NCBI GenBank assembly: GCA_024663395.1
Contig: JANFAH010000062.1
Span: 124,001-188,000, forward strand
Source: Pisolithus tinctorius
Lineage: Eukaryota; Basidiomycota; Agaricomycetes; Boletales; Pisolithaceae
DNA length: 64,000 nucleotides
Reading direction: 5' to 3'
Numbering within the stretch: the stretch's first letter is position 1; each line of letters begins with the position of its first letter. A program made the position numbers and the translations under genes. Shown here one piece after another: positions 44,313-55,024 of this stretch. Below the pieces are notes generated by a model. The model was not told where the DNA came from, did not search any database, and worked only from the letters and a program-made list of their open reading frames with translations.

Positions 44313-47300
44313 TTATGGCGGAGGTTGATACGGGCCAGGTTTGTGTGGATAGCGTTCATGGAAAGTGGACACTACATCGGAAGTGTGATCTAGCTCAGTT
44401 GCAAGCAACCAAGAGGTTTCTTCGTCGGTGTTCTCATAACCAGCCCAGCGGACTAGATACAAGAGTTGACAGTGGCGGCGACGGCGGTCCACCTTAGAGT
44501 TGAGTATCTCTGATACTTCGTACTCAAGGTCACCATCGACATCTACTGGCGGAGGTGGAGGTTGTTGTCGGTTTGGGAAAGGGTTAGCCACTGCGGCTTC
44601 CAGTTGTGAGACATGGAAGACCGGATGTACCGAGCGCATAGAGTCAGGGAGCTTAAGGGTGACAGAATGCGTACCTGGCCTGGCCAGGATGGTGAATGGA
44701 CCTAAGTACTTTTCGGAGAGTTTTTCTGAAGGACGAGTGGAGCAGAAGTACTTGGCTTTGACATAGGCCTGTTCTCCAACCTTGAACTCAGGCGGAGGTA
44801 TGCGTCTAGCATCTGCTGGACCCTGGTAGCGCTGTTGAGCGGCGGACATTTCAGAGTGGAGGAAGTCATGAAGGGCGGAGAGCTCGACGACATAGTCATG
44901 AGCCCTTGGAGAAGTGAAGTCTTGGTCAGGGACCACAGACAGGTTTGGATGGTATCCCTTGTTAGCGAAGAAGGGAGAGACTCCAGTAGTTGCACTTGGT
45001 GCATTGTTGAAAGTGAACTCCACTAGAGGTAACAGCTCAGCCCAGTTGTCTTGTTGGTAGTTACAGTAAACACGAAGGTACTGTTCGAGGGTCTGGTTTG
45101 TTCGCTCGGTCTGGCCATCGCCTTCTGGGTGGTAACCCAAAGTGAAGTGAAGACGCATATCAAGGGCCTTTCCTAGAGAGCGGAAGAAGTGTGAGATGAA
45201 CTCAGGACCTCTGTCGGAGGTAACATTAGTTGGTACTCCGTGCTTGGAGAAGACATGGGTAAGGAAGAGCTTAGCGAGTTTGGCGGAGGTGACGGAGTCG
45301 TGGGTGGGGATGAACACCGCTTGCTTTGAGAGGCAGTCCACTACCACAAGTATGGCGGAGTAGCCATCGGAGTTGGGCAGGTGTTCGATGAAGTCCATGG
45401 AGATGGAGTTCCAAGGTCTCTCTGGGACGGGGAGTTGCTTCAGTAGACCATAAGGGTGGTGGCACGGAGTTTTGCTCTGTCCACAGGCGGTGCAAGACCT
45501 GACATATTCTTTCACGTCGGAGTGGAGGTTAGGCCACACGTAGTCCCTGTGGACGAGTTCCAGGGTGCGGTTCTGCCTGAAATGGCCTGCTAGAGGGTGA
45601 TCATGCTTGAACCAAAGCACTCGAAGGCAGAGGTCATCAATGTCAGGGACGAAGATACGACCATCAAGGCAGAGTAGACCGTCGGAGTCCAGGGACCACC
45701 GAGGCTTAGTCAGAGTTGGGAGGTGGCTGGCAGAGACAGGGTCTGAGGGTAGGGTGGAGATGATGTCGGAGTGCAAACACTCAACATCGAAGACCATGGC
45801 GGCGCGGAGTACAGGCGCCATGAGGGTAGTGGTACGGAGGGACGACGTGAGTTGCTCCTGTGTAAACATAGGGCAGAGATTGTGAGGATTTACCTGCATG
45901 TAGTCCCTATCCCCCCCTTTTGGGTAGACGTCCCAACGTTGCGTAAGCATGTCGGGTTTGGCTCCAAGGTGGCCAGGTCGGAAGCGGATGGAAAGATTGA
46001 ACTGGGAAAGGTACTCCGACCAGCAGGCCTGTCGACGGGTGAGAACCTTAGAGGTGGAAAAATACTCAAGGTTTTTGTGGTCCATCACCACGTTGACAGG
46101 TAAGGCGGAGCCCTCAAGGTAATGCTGCCAATGGTGGAAGGCCTCGAAGATAGCTAACAGCTCCTTGTCGTGGGTATCATAGTTGAGTTCTGGCGCGGTC
46201 ATGGTGCGGGAGTAGAAAGCGACTGGGCAGAGTTCACCGTTGGAGCAGGTGATCAACAAAATGCCAGCAATGGCATAGTCGGAGGCGTCAGTTTCAACTG
46301 TAAGCGGAGCATCAGGGACCCAATGAGTGAGAACAGGAGCGGAGCTGAAGGCATCCTTCAGGCAGAGGAAAGCGGACCGGCACTCCTCAGAAAAGATCCA
46401 AGGAGCACCCTTTCGTGTGAGGCGAGTGAGCAGAACGACGATGTTGGAGTAGTTATTAATGAATCGTCTATAGAAATTTGTGAAACCAAGGAAAGACTGG
46501 ATGTCTCGCACCTTCCGTGGCTCAGGCCAGTCACGGACTGCCTGAACCTTCTCAGCGGACATGGTGAGACCGGAGGGAGAAAGGACATAACCGAGGTACT
46601 CAACGGAGTCGGAGTGAAACTCGCACTTCTCCGGCTTGGCATAAAGGCCATGCTTTTGAAGGCAGCGGAGTACCTCTTTTACGTGTTCGCGATGCAACTC
46701 CATGTCCTGCGAATAGATTAAGATGTCATCGAGGTACACCACGACGCAGACATCGAGCATGTCTGCAAAGATGCTATTGATGAATCGCTGGAAGGCCGCA
46801 GGCGCGTTAGTCAGACCGAATGGCATTACCTGCCACTCATAAGAACCATAACGAGTGTGGAATGCTGTTTTCCATTCATCTCCGTCTGTGATGCAGACTA
46901 GATGATAGGCATGGCGGAGGTCGATCTTGGTATAGACTTTAGTGCGGCTTGGGGAGTCGAGTAGGTCGGAGATGAGCGGCAGCGGATAGCGGTCTTTTTT
47001 CGTGATTTTATTGAGTCCTCGATAATCAACGCAGAGGCGGAGTGAACCGTCCTTCTTCTTCACGAAGAGGACAGGGGCACCGTGAGCAGAGGTGGACTGC
47101 TTGATGAAACCGTAGCCAAGATGCTCGTCAATGAAGGTGCGGAGAGCTTCAAGCTCTGGTGGAGAAAGAGAGTAGATTGTACCGATGGGCGGAGAAGCTC
47201 CTTCCTCGAGGTCGATCTTGAGATCGAATGAGCGGTGTGGCGGAAGTTCAGTGGCCTTGTCTTTACTAAAGATGTTGGCAAACTTGCGATACTCAGGAGG

Positions 47301-48031
47301 GACCGAGGAGAGGTCAGGAGGCGGAGATGAAGCGGAGGACGCACGAAGCTTCACATCATCAGCGGAGAGCTGTAAGCAGAACTGTCTAGAGCCAGGGAGA
47401 GCACAGGCTCTGACATATGCAGCAGCATTGATGAGTGAGATGAGCAGAGCGGAGCGCGGTGAGTCTGTCAGAGGTGCAGTCGGAGCTGCAAACAGAGCGG
47501 AGGGTGTCAGATCTGGAGCGGAGGTCGCAGCAGAAGATGACGAAGGTGCCTGGGGCGTTGGCATTCCCTGTAGCAGTGGTTTGAACGATATACTGCCCAG
47601 TACCCAGTCAATCGACGGATTGAAGCGGGTGAGCCAGTTGTGTCCTAATACCAGCGAACAAGAAGAATCCAACAGAGTAACATAAAATGGAGTGGAATTG
47701 ACATCGCCGGAAGGAAAGCGGAGGGAAAGATCTACCTCTTGAGAAATGACAGCATTTGTACTACCGTCAAACAAGTGGAGCGGAATTGGCAGGGAAACGG
47801 AGGAAACAGGAATGGCATACTTTTTGATTACAGACGGGTCTATGAAACAGTGAGAGGAGCCAGAATCGATCAACGCAGAAAAAGTATCAACAGAATAATC
47901 TGGAAGAGTTACAGACGGAAGTAAAGAATTGGGACTAGAAAGAGCGGACGCGTTGAGTCGGATGTCCGGTTGCGCACAGTTGGGTTCAATGCTTCCTCCA
48001 GGCTGTGCGAGCTCCCTGGAGGAGCGGACTA
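44313..48031 (-). CDS. pol: Gypsy pol polyprotein with chromodomain
   Basis: Open throughout. Its upstream part (KLVRSSRELAQPGG) begins at the gag stop in the -1 frame; the first methionine is at 47873. Domains in order: aspartic protease (LIDSGSSHCFID), reverse transcriptase (FVKKKDGSLRLCVDYRGLN, KIDLRHAYH, PFGLTNAPAAFQRF, VVYLDDILIYS), RNase H (VETDASDYAIAGIL), integrase zinc finger (HPLAGHFRQNRTLELV and SCTACGQSK), integrase core (SMDFIEHLPNSDGY, NVTSDRGPEFISHFF, YHPEGDGQTERTNQ), and a C-terminal chromodomain (YEVSEILNSKVDRRRRHCQ, LYLVRWAGYENTDEETSW). All catalytic acids are present, so pol looks competent. Chromodomains of this group can direct insertion to modified histones. It ends 207 bases from the convergent accessory gene. 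Confidence 0.95.
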
Positions 48032-49312
48032 ATTTTTTGACTCTGCCTTCTCCGCAGGCAGAGTAGGCGGAGTTTCAGCCGTAGCTGCACGGGCTTTGGC
48101 TGCGTGAGAGGTGGACTTGGGACAGTCCTTGGCGGAATGGCCAGCCTCGCCACAGAAGAGGCAGAGGTTGTTCTTCATCCTGCGCTGGCGCTCAGCAGAG
48201 GTGAGTTTGCCATCTTTACCCAGGAGGTGGGCAATATCAGACTTGGACGCATCGGACTTGGGCGGATCTTTCTGTTTGCCCTTGCCCTTGGTGTCAGACT
48301 TCGGAGCGGAGGCGGAGGACGACGATTTACTTTTGTTGTTGGAGTTTGAGGACTGCGACTTGTCGGAGGCGGACTTGGTGGTGCGCAAGATTTCTGCTTT
48401 GCGCTCCCAGTAGTGTGCATTGATGGTCTGGGTGAGTTCGCGGAGTTGTGCGAGGGTAGAAGGCTTACCGATGCGAGCGATCTCATCTTTGATGTGGTCT
48501 GGAAGTCTGCTATAGAAGCGGTGGCGGTGTGCACTGACACTGTAGTCCTTGACTTGCGAAGCCCAGCGATTGAACTCCATGACATATTTGGTAATACGAG
48601 AACCGTCCTTCATGGTAAGGTTCTCGAGTTACTGGACGGCATCTGCTATAGCGTCATGCAGACCGAAATTAGCTGTGAGCTCTTGTAAGAACTCATGGTA
48701 GTTGTCCATCCAGAGCAGGCGGTCATAGTTGTCGGGGTTTAGCAAATCTGGCTCGAACCAAGCCAGGGCCATACCCTTAAGATAGGACTGAGCGAAGGTA
48801 ACTTTAGCTCTGTCAGAGCGGAATGCGCGGGGGCAGTCTTGGAAGTTCAGCTCGCATTGTATGAGGAACTCACGGAGTTTCTTGGGATTGGAGCCATCGA
48901 AGGTATCAGGCTCGCGGACCTTGGTTTTCAGAGTGGAGTCCCCAGTGCGCGAACTAGACCGCGCAAGTGCATGGACAGCTCTAGCAAGAGCTACGAGGGG
49001 ATCCTCTGGCAGCTCAGCCGGGTCTTCGGGGACATCCCTGTCACCGCTGCCCCCGCCATCGGGATCACCATCAGGATAATCAGGGTCGGGGTCAGGTCCA
49101 TCATTTCGATTACGAGGAGACGGAGTATGGAAAGTTGATGGGTGGAGGTCAGAGCGACCAGCTTGTGAAGCGCTTTCGCCTTCAGCATGAGAGCGGCGTC
49201 GAGTGGAGAAGGATTGGAACTGTTTGACGACGGAAGGAAGTCGATGTGGATTGGCTAGTGCTGCAGCGAGGTTCTCAGTGACCTCTCTTTGGGATTGAGC
49301 TCAAGTTCTCAT
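48029..49312 (-). pseudogene. gag: Gypsy gag with two nonsense codons
   Basis: From the ATG at 49312, just inside the 5' LTR, to TAG at 48029. The capsid region contains PDTFDGSNPKKLREFLIQCE, FAQSYLKGMALAWFEPD, DGSRITKYVMEFNRWASQV and RFYSRLPDHIKDEIARIGKP. A CCHC zinc knuckle follows (CLFCGEAGHSAKDC), after a serine/lysine-rich linker. Codon 4 is TGA (49301-49303), and a TAA occurs at 48629-48631 within what should be AVQQLENL. Both fit single C-to-T changes of CGA and CAA. Everything else is open, so this copy was disabled recently and would need gag supplied by another copy. Confidence 0.9.
48032..48038 (-). promoter_or_regulatory. Candidate -1 ribosomal frameshift site between gag and pol
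   Basis: The heptamer A-AAA-AAT directly precedes the gag TAG and is in the correct X-XXY-YYZ register. A slip of -1 reads TTA GTC CGC, which is the open pol frame. Whether a stem-loop follows at the usual distance was not established. Confidence 0.65.
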
Positions 49313-49373
49313 AATGGCGTAAGTTTTTCAGAGGACAGAAAACGAGATCGTACAAGTGCGAGTACAAATATAC

Positions 49374-50087
49374 TGTCAAGTCCGGGCCTACTCCGACCAA
49401 CTCCGACGCTATACAAGGTCTAGAGAGTGGTTCGGAAGCAAGTCCGACACACAGGAACAGAACTCCGACTAGTGGAGTGTCGGCAGGAACGAAGACCGCC
49501 AAGACAGAGGCAGAGCGGAGTGAGGGCGTCGGGTTTAGCTCATGCGCTACCCCCTTGCACGATCTCAGCCCTCGTATTTCAGAGGGAGAGTATAGACAGA
49601 AGGTCGGAGGTAAGTCCGACAGACAGAAGACGGAGTCAGGAGGAGTAGGAACTAAGTTGATATTCATACTGAGGAACAGCGGAGTACAGTACATGTCTTT
49701 ATACTGCTACGGAGGTACAGTAACCAGAATCGGAATTGACATACGGAGACTCATAAGTTTTCAAGTAAAATTTCCTAGACGATGAATGAAGGGTAGACGG
49801 AGGACATACGAACAGGTAACACAGAACATCCAGAAAAGGAAGCAGTCCAGGCGCTGGACCATGCGGTGAGCGTGCTGCGGAGTACCTGACTGTGAAGGTA
49901 GTCACATGACCCCTCAGAGGATGGACCGCTCGGTCCAGTAGGAGAGCGACACAAGTCCAACAGTAGTCGGAGCGGAGATGGTTTGCAACCAACAGAAGTT
50001 GGGCGGAGTTGGTGTGGAGTGAGTGAATGACCGGTGGAGTGGAGCGCGGAGTGAGTAAGGGCTTAGTGTGAACGCATGGTTATGACA
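49374..50087 (-). repeat. 5' LTR of the gypsy element
   Basis: 714 bp with TG...CA ends, matching 40106-40819 closely. The bases immediately inside (GTATATTTGTACTCGC on the minus strand) are the expected primer-binding position but match no tRNA end I recognise. Confidence 0.93.
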
Positions 50088-50760
50088 CACCTCACTGATT
50101 GTCAGCATCAATATCACCAGGACCATCACTGCCACACTGCCATCATGACAACATTGACTGCCATCATCACCATCTTTGTGGCCATCATTGTCATTGTGCT
50201 GTTGGCACCATATCAAAATTTCAAAATCTGTCATTGTGGCAGCCTAGGCCATCACCATGCTGTTGCCAGTGATCACTGTACCATCCAGGAGTTGTGAGCA
50301 CTTACCCCATCTTGACATGTCCATATCATCATCATCCTAGCCCACACCAAGTTATTGTTGTTACCTCTGCCCCACTGCCATTCATTCCCTTGCCATTTCC
50401 ATGAGTGTATTGTGATCAAAAGTGAATGTAATTATGAGAATACCCCTCTGTGCACTCTGGCATGACTCAATGTAGTTATCTATTCAAGACAGAACTTGAG
50501 AAAGGTGTTCTTGCATGAGCAAATGTGATCACACCATCTGTGAGGGGGTAATTTTTGAGAATGAGAACAGAACAGTGAATGGTGTATTTCTTGCCATGGT
50601 GCCCTGAAATTGAATCTGGGGAGTCCAAATCTGAAGGAATTAGGGCACTAGCTGTTCTGGTTCACAAGATATTTCAATTCTGAGATGCATGCTGCAAGAC
50701 AAGGGAGTGGCAGCAATTTTGAGGTTTTTCTCTCATGGCAAACCTTTCCTGAAACAGCAA

Positions 50761-51563
50761 TATTCATTTTGTATTTCTTGTCACAACAATTCTTGGTCTA
50801 TTGATGGAACACCGTCCGACCTATTTTCCGCGTCCATATTTCCGTACTGCTCACCCTCTCCGTCGCCGACCTCCACTTCACACTCCGCGTGTTCCGATTC
50901 GTATTCACTTCCTGCATCATGGACACGATAATCAATACTGGGCGTCGTCGTTGGCACTGGGGAATGGGCCATCTCGATGTCTTCAGGCAACTGCATCGTG
51001 GCCGTAAGCAGAGAAGAGACGATAGGCTTGTAATTGTCGCCGAAGTCGGCCACAAGCTCCCGTTCGGTGGATGTTCGAGATGTGGAGATAGCCCTGACGC
51101 CAGCCTCGCCTCCGTCTGCCGCTTCCTACACTCTTTTTGTGCTTGCTTGGCTGCTTCAGCCTTCTGCCTCTCAGCCTTCAATGCTATTTCAACTTTGGCT
51201 TCTTCCTCCTCTCGCGCATCGAGATCCCATTGCTCCTGCATGAACTCGGGGTACCGTCCACAGATGGGCCGCTAGGTGCGGTTGCACGAGGGTTTGATAT
51301 CCTCATCTTCTTTTCGGAGCATTGCTTCGATATCCGGGGGAGGTGGGAATTCAAAGTCTGGACCTGGATTAATCCTCACGCAAGCATAGTTAAATAGGGA
51401 TATGAAAGGATAATATCCGAGGGTGCCATCGTCATATGGATTCTCCTTGTGCTCCCGTGGTGCACCTTCCCGAGCACGTTTTTTTGAATTTTCTTTGTCT
51501 TTGCGCGACGCGGCCGTCCTGCGCAATGGAAGGTGGTCAAACAGATCGCTAAATGCGACTTTT
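50761..51563 (-). pseudogene. Truncated BRE2/ASH2 3' fragment (tandem unit 1)
   Basis: Matches the 3' part of the intact gene at 55007-55847, including its downstream flank. Damage compared with the intact copy: a Trp codon became TAG in ACCTAGCGGCCC (near 51273), and a 31-bp deletion between short repeats (near 51110) shifts the frame. The 5' edge stops abruptly at 51563, where the sequence switches to PhoD upstream DNA. It lacks the whole SPRY region. Confidence 0.9.
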
Positions 51564-51659
51564 ACATATGTGGCGTAGCTGATAGTCTTCTAGTACAAGC
51601 ACTGCTTGCTAGCTTCTTATACATAAGTCGCACACTACTACCACACAGACGAGACAGCC

Positions 51660-54600
51660 ATGGACAACGCGGGTTGGCATGCCCAACGCAGAGCTGAAAG
51701 GGTGTGAAATCTCATTTTGATTGCGGCAAAGCACCAATATTGATCAAATGTGTTTCATACTACAGGACTCATATCGCTATTTCTCTCGTCGCCACAGAGG
51801 CTCAGATGGCCAGTACGTTCCAGAGGTGGTGGTGGGACCGCTGCCGAGTGGCCAATATACAACGCAGTCGCCACCCGAGCTTGCCCCCCGGCCTTCCAAC
51901 GTCGTACGCCCCGGACTTACCGTACCACCTAACGGTGCCTCACTGACCTCGTATCGTAGAGCGACTCCGCCACGCATAGGGTAGGCTTGACACAACTGCC
52001 CCCTGCTGAACGCGCCAGGGCACAGAGAATACCGCAAATGGATCCGGTTCTTCAGTTTATGGTCGGTCCGCTGTTACGATACGATACGGTTGACATGAAT
52101 GGCGTCTGGCATGGTGCAGCGCTTATTGTTAGTGGGTATCAGATAAAATCTAACCATTTAAATAGATTGTTGATACTGTCGTTATACCTTGTAGCCGCTG
52201 ATGCCGGATCATTCTATGACCCTGTGCCTGTCCTAACGTACCAATGGGATCCAGAGGAGCCAGCGAGAACACCGAACGGTTCCACGCTGTCGACTTTCTC
52301 CAAATACGATCTGTCACCCCATCCAGCGGACCCTCATGCAACTGCACTACTTACCTGGGAGGAGTCGGAAACTAAGGCTACATCGATTGACCAGACTCAA
52401 CGCGTGGTGGGTCAGGAGATATATGTGTACAGCGGACGTGGTGGGTAAGTTTGGAACCATCTTCAGTTTGAGATCGAGCTTGTGTCTGAACGAGAACAGG
52501 ACATTCACGTTCTGGCGATTTCCAATCCGCATACAACTTGGGTATAATGAGCTGTGCATCAAGTATAGCATTAATGGAGGCATGCAGCTCTCCTTTCATG
52601 TCCCGACAATTCAACAGAATATGCGCTGGGCTACCTATTCTGTGAGCTCTCACAACGAAACCGTGGCTAATACAGTCTGTACTCATACTACTTTTTTTTT
52701 CAAGTGTAATGGGTTTAGTACTGGTGTCAATCCCGATGATTTTCGAGGACCCGAGTTTAGGAGTGGGTATGACCCGATGTGGGTCGACCTCCTGCAACAG
52801 CATTCACAGAAACCTTTCCACGTCCTGGTTGGAGGTGGCGACCAGCTCTATTGCGACTCGTAAGCTTTATCAAACTACGGGCATCTACATTAAAGACCCT
52901 TTCATTGATCAGTTTAACCCGAGAGCCCGAGATGCAAGATTGGTTACACTCACAGAATATAACCGCTAAATTATCGTGTCCTCTCACACCCGAAATCGCC
53001 GAATGCATTGACCGATTCCTTTTCAATCATTACTGTGCTTCATTCAGACATGGTGCATTTGCCCGAGCTAACAGTTCTATGTGAGTTGGTCACTTACGTA
53101 TGTACGCGTTTGGCTGATATATACCTCCGCTTAAGTCCTATGCTGAATATGTGCGGTGCGTCGTTTGAACTCGGGAACCATGCGCTTAATTAACCTGTCG
53201 GTTGCCAGATGACCATGGTGCGCCACGTCACATATACCTTTTACATTTTTGCTGACGGTCTTGGTTTGGTGTAAAGATTTGGTATGGTTTTTCACTTGCA
53301 CCAGCTTGTAGTAGGCTGATTAGGGACCTCATCTAAAGATTGACGGGTTTGGAAGCTGTAATGGTGATCACCGGTCCAAGAATTATTTACTGATGAGTAC
53401 CTCAGATCCGGACGACTTACAGTCTTGCCCGATTTTCCAAGCGTAAGTTCCGTCCATTTTTCCCCGCTGTCTCTAACTTTACGTTTCTCGCAGCATCGGT
53501 GCTCGTGGTTACTTCTTCTTCTTGCTTTTCCAGTGCTTCATCAATCGTATGTGTGATGCCGCTAAGCGTGTCCACTGGTATTAAGGACTCTTCTGCGCAG
53601 CCCATTATGACGGTCTCAGTGACAGACCCGATGAACACCCGTTCAAATCGCTTGTTCTAGGATTTCAGGGGCCGTTTGTTGGGTTGCCTTCACATTCATT
53701 CCTTACACCCTTGGGACCAAATGTGCAGATTCTGATGCTGGATTGCCGGTAGTTTCTCTCTCTATTGCGTTCAACAAACCAGAGTTAACGTCATCTCAAG
53801 TGCGGAAAGGAAAAAAGACACGGTTTGCAGCCAAGCTCAGTACAAGAAGATCTACGACTACATTACACAGCTGCCAAGTGGTGTCGAGCACCTGATTGTG
53901 CAACTCGGTACGTCGAGGTGATAGGGTATTCTCTGGAACGCGTTCCAATGTTGAGTGTCAGGAATTCCTATTGCATATCCTCGCTTCGTGTTCTTGGAAA
54001 CAGCGCTTGAATCTAAGCTAAACCCACTGATCGCATTAGGCCGCACTCGTAGCTTCGGTTTGAGTGGCTTGGTGAAAAATGAATTCAATGCAGATCCAGA
54101 ATTACTGGACGATCTGGTGCGAGTCAGACTAAACAGTGTTGATCGCTCACTGGAACTATGCCTCAGAACGATCGCTGGACGGCAACGGCGCACAAAGTAT
54201 GTGACTCATCAATTGGTGATTTGACACAATCATGGAAACATGGTTTGCGTTTTTAGAAAGAACGCAATACCTTTATCCAGGAACTTCAAGGTATCGCAAA
54301 GATGAAACGCCTTCGCATCACCTTTTTATCAGGAGATGTACACTGTGCCGCTGTTGGCGTTTTAAAGACTCTAGCTGGGGGAAAGAACACGCCCGAAGTA
54401 CCTCCTTCAGTAGACTTCCGGTATATGATCAACGTCGTGACTAGCGCAATTGTGAACACTCCGTGAGTCTCAAGACCAGCAACGCTTCTTTTTCAGAGGG
54501 CTAAAGTAAAGCATGCTAGTCCACCTGTTGCGGTTATCATTATAGTTTCCTCGTTGGCAACCAAAGTGCACAAGACACTTCACTATGCACAGACTGACGA

Positions 54601-54921
54601 AACGATGGTAATGAACATTCCAATCCGTTCTTGTAAATACGTCGAGTTGACCAACGCCTATAGATGCCAATTTTCACTCACGATCCAGATGGCATAGTGC
54701 GTGTTAAAAACAAGTATATCATGGATCGGCGGAACTGGTGTGCTGTGCGGTGGGATAGCAGAACGGGAGAAATGATATTCGATCTCCGCGTAGAGAAAGA
54801 GAAAGGCTTGGGCACCAGCGTCGGGTGAGCCAACTTGTGCTTTTTCAGAGACAAGCATAACTCAATTTAGTGCAGTTATGAGGTGAAAGTCCCACCGCCG
54901 CAGTGGGCTCCAGGGCGCTAG
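51660..54921 (+). CDS. PhoD-like phosphatase, copy 2
   Basis: Same exon structure as copy 1 and likewise open when spliced. It keeps GAALIVTADAGSFYDP, GGGDQLYCDS, the CDDHD-LIDGFGSYPDD block, FLSGDVHCAAVG and the ending PQWAPGR. Differences are scattered substitutions (for example PHYDG for PYYDG, and a three-base change in the NEFNA/NKFNS segment), with no stops found at the exon positions checked. Convergent with the intact BRE2/ASH2 gene, about 105 bases apart. Both copies may be functional. Confidence 0.87.
53277..53281 (+). other. 5-nt microexon of PhoD copy 2
   Basis: ATTTG between GTGTAAAG and GTATGG, identical to copy 1 although surrounding intron bases have changed. It restores HDLIDGFGS. 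Confidence 0.65.
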
Positions 54922-55024
54922 GACAGTCGGAATTATTTTTCACCTTCTACCCGTATCGTATGCCATTATTTACTGGCTAGTTTTCTGTATGTAATGTGCA
55001 CCATTATTCATTTTGTATTTCTTG

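Larger units (their letters stand above)
40106..50087 (-). mobile_element. Ty3/gypsy chromodomain LTR retrotransposon
   Basis: Both LTRs are 714 bp (40106-40819 and 49374-50087), begin TGTCA and end TGACA, and are near-identical. A perfect 5-bp target duplication CACCT flanks the element (40101-40105, 50088-50092). Gag and pol read on the minus strand, so the 5' LTR is at 49374-50087. A G-rich polypurine tract (AAGGGGGGGG, minus strand, near 40825) abuts the 3' LTR. About 3.3 kb between pol and the 3' LTR carries an opposite-strand accessory gene and a further insertion. Close LTR similarity and the open pol suggest a recent insertion. Confidence 0.95.
39223..50760. mobile_element. Non-autonomous TA-targeting DNA transposon, split by a gypsy element
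   Basis: Outer ends are inverted repeats of about 260 bases (TTGCTGTTTCAGGAAAGG at the left, its complement at the right). Target duplication TA sits at 39221-39222 and 50761-50762. The duplicated paralogue at 55001-55010 carries the uninterrupted site CCATTATTCA, which is exactly what removal of the element plus one TA yields. Without the nested gypsy element it is about 1.55 kb (39223-40105 and 50093-50760). No transposase-like frame was found in either half, so it is non-autonomous. TA duplication is typical of the Tc1/mariner superfamily; the long termini are atypical for compact mariners, so assignment is tentative. Confidence 0.82.

Noticed and set aside
48104..48413. Plus-strand frames over gag
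   Set aside because: Complement of the lysine/serine-rich gag linker.
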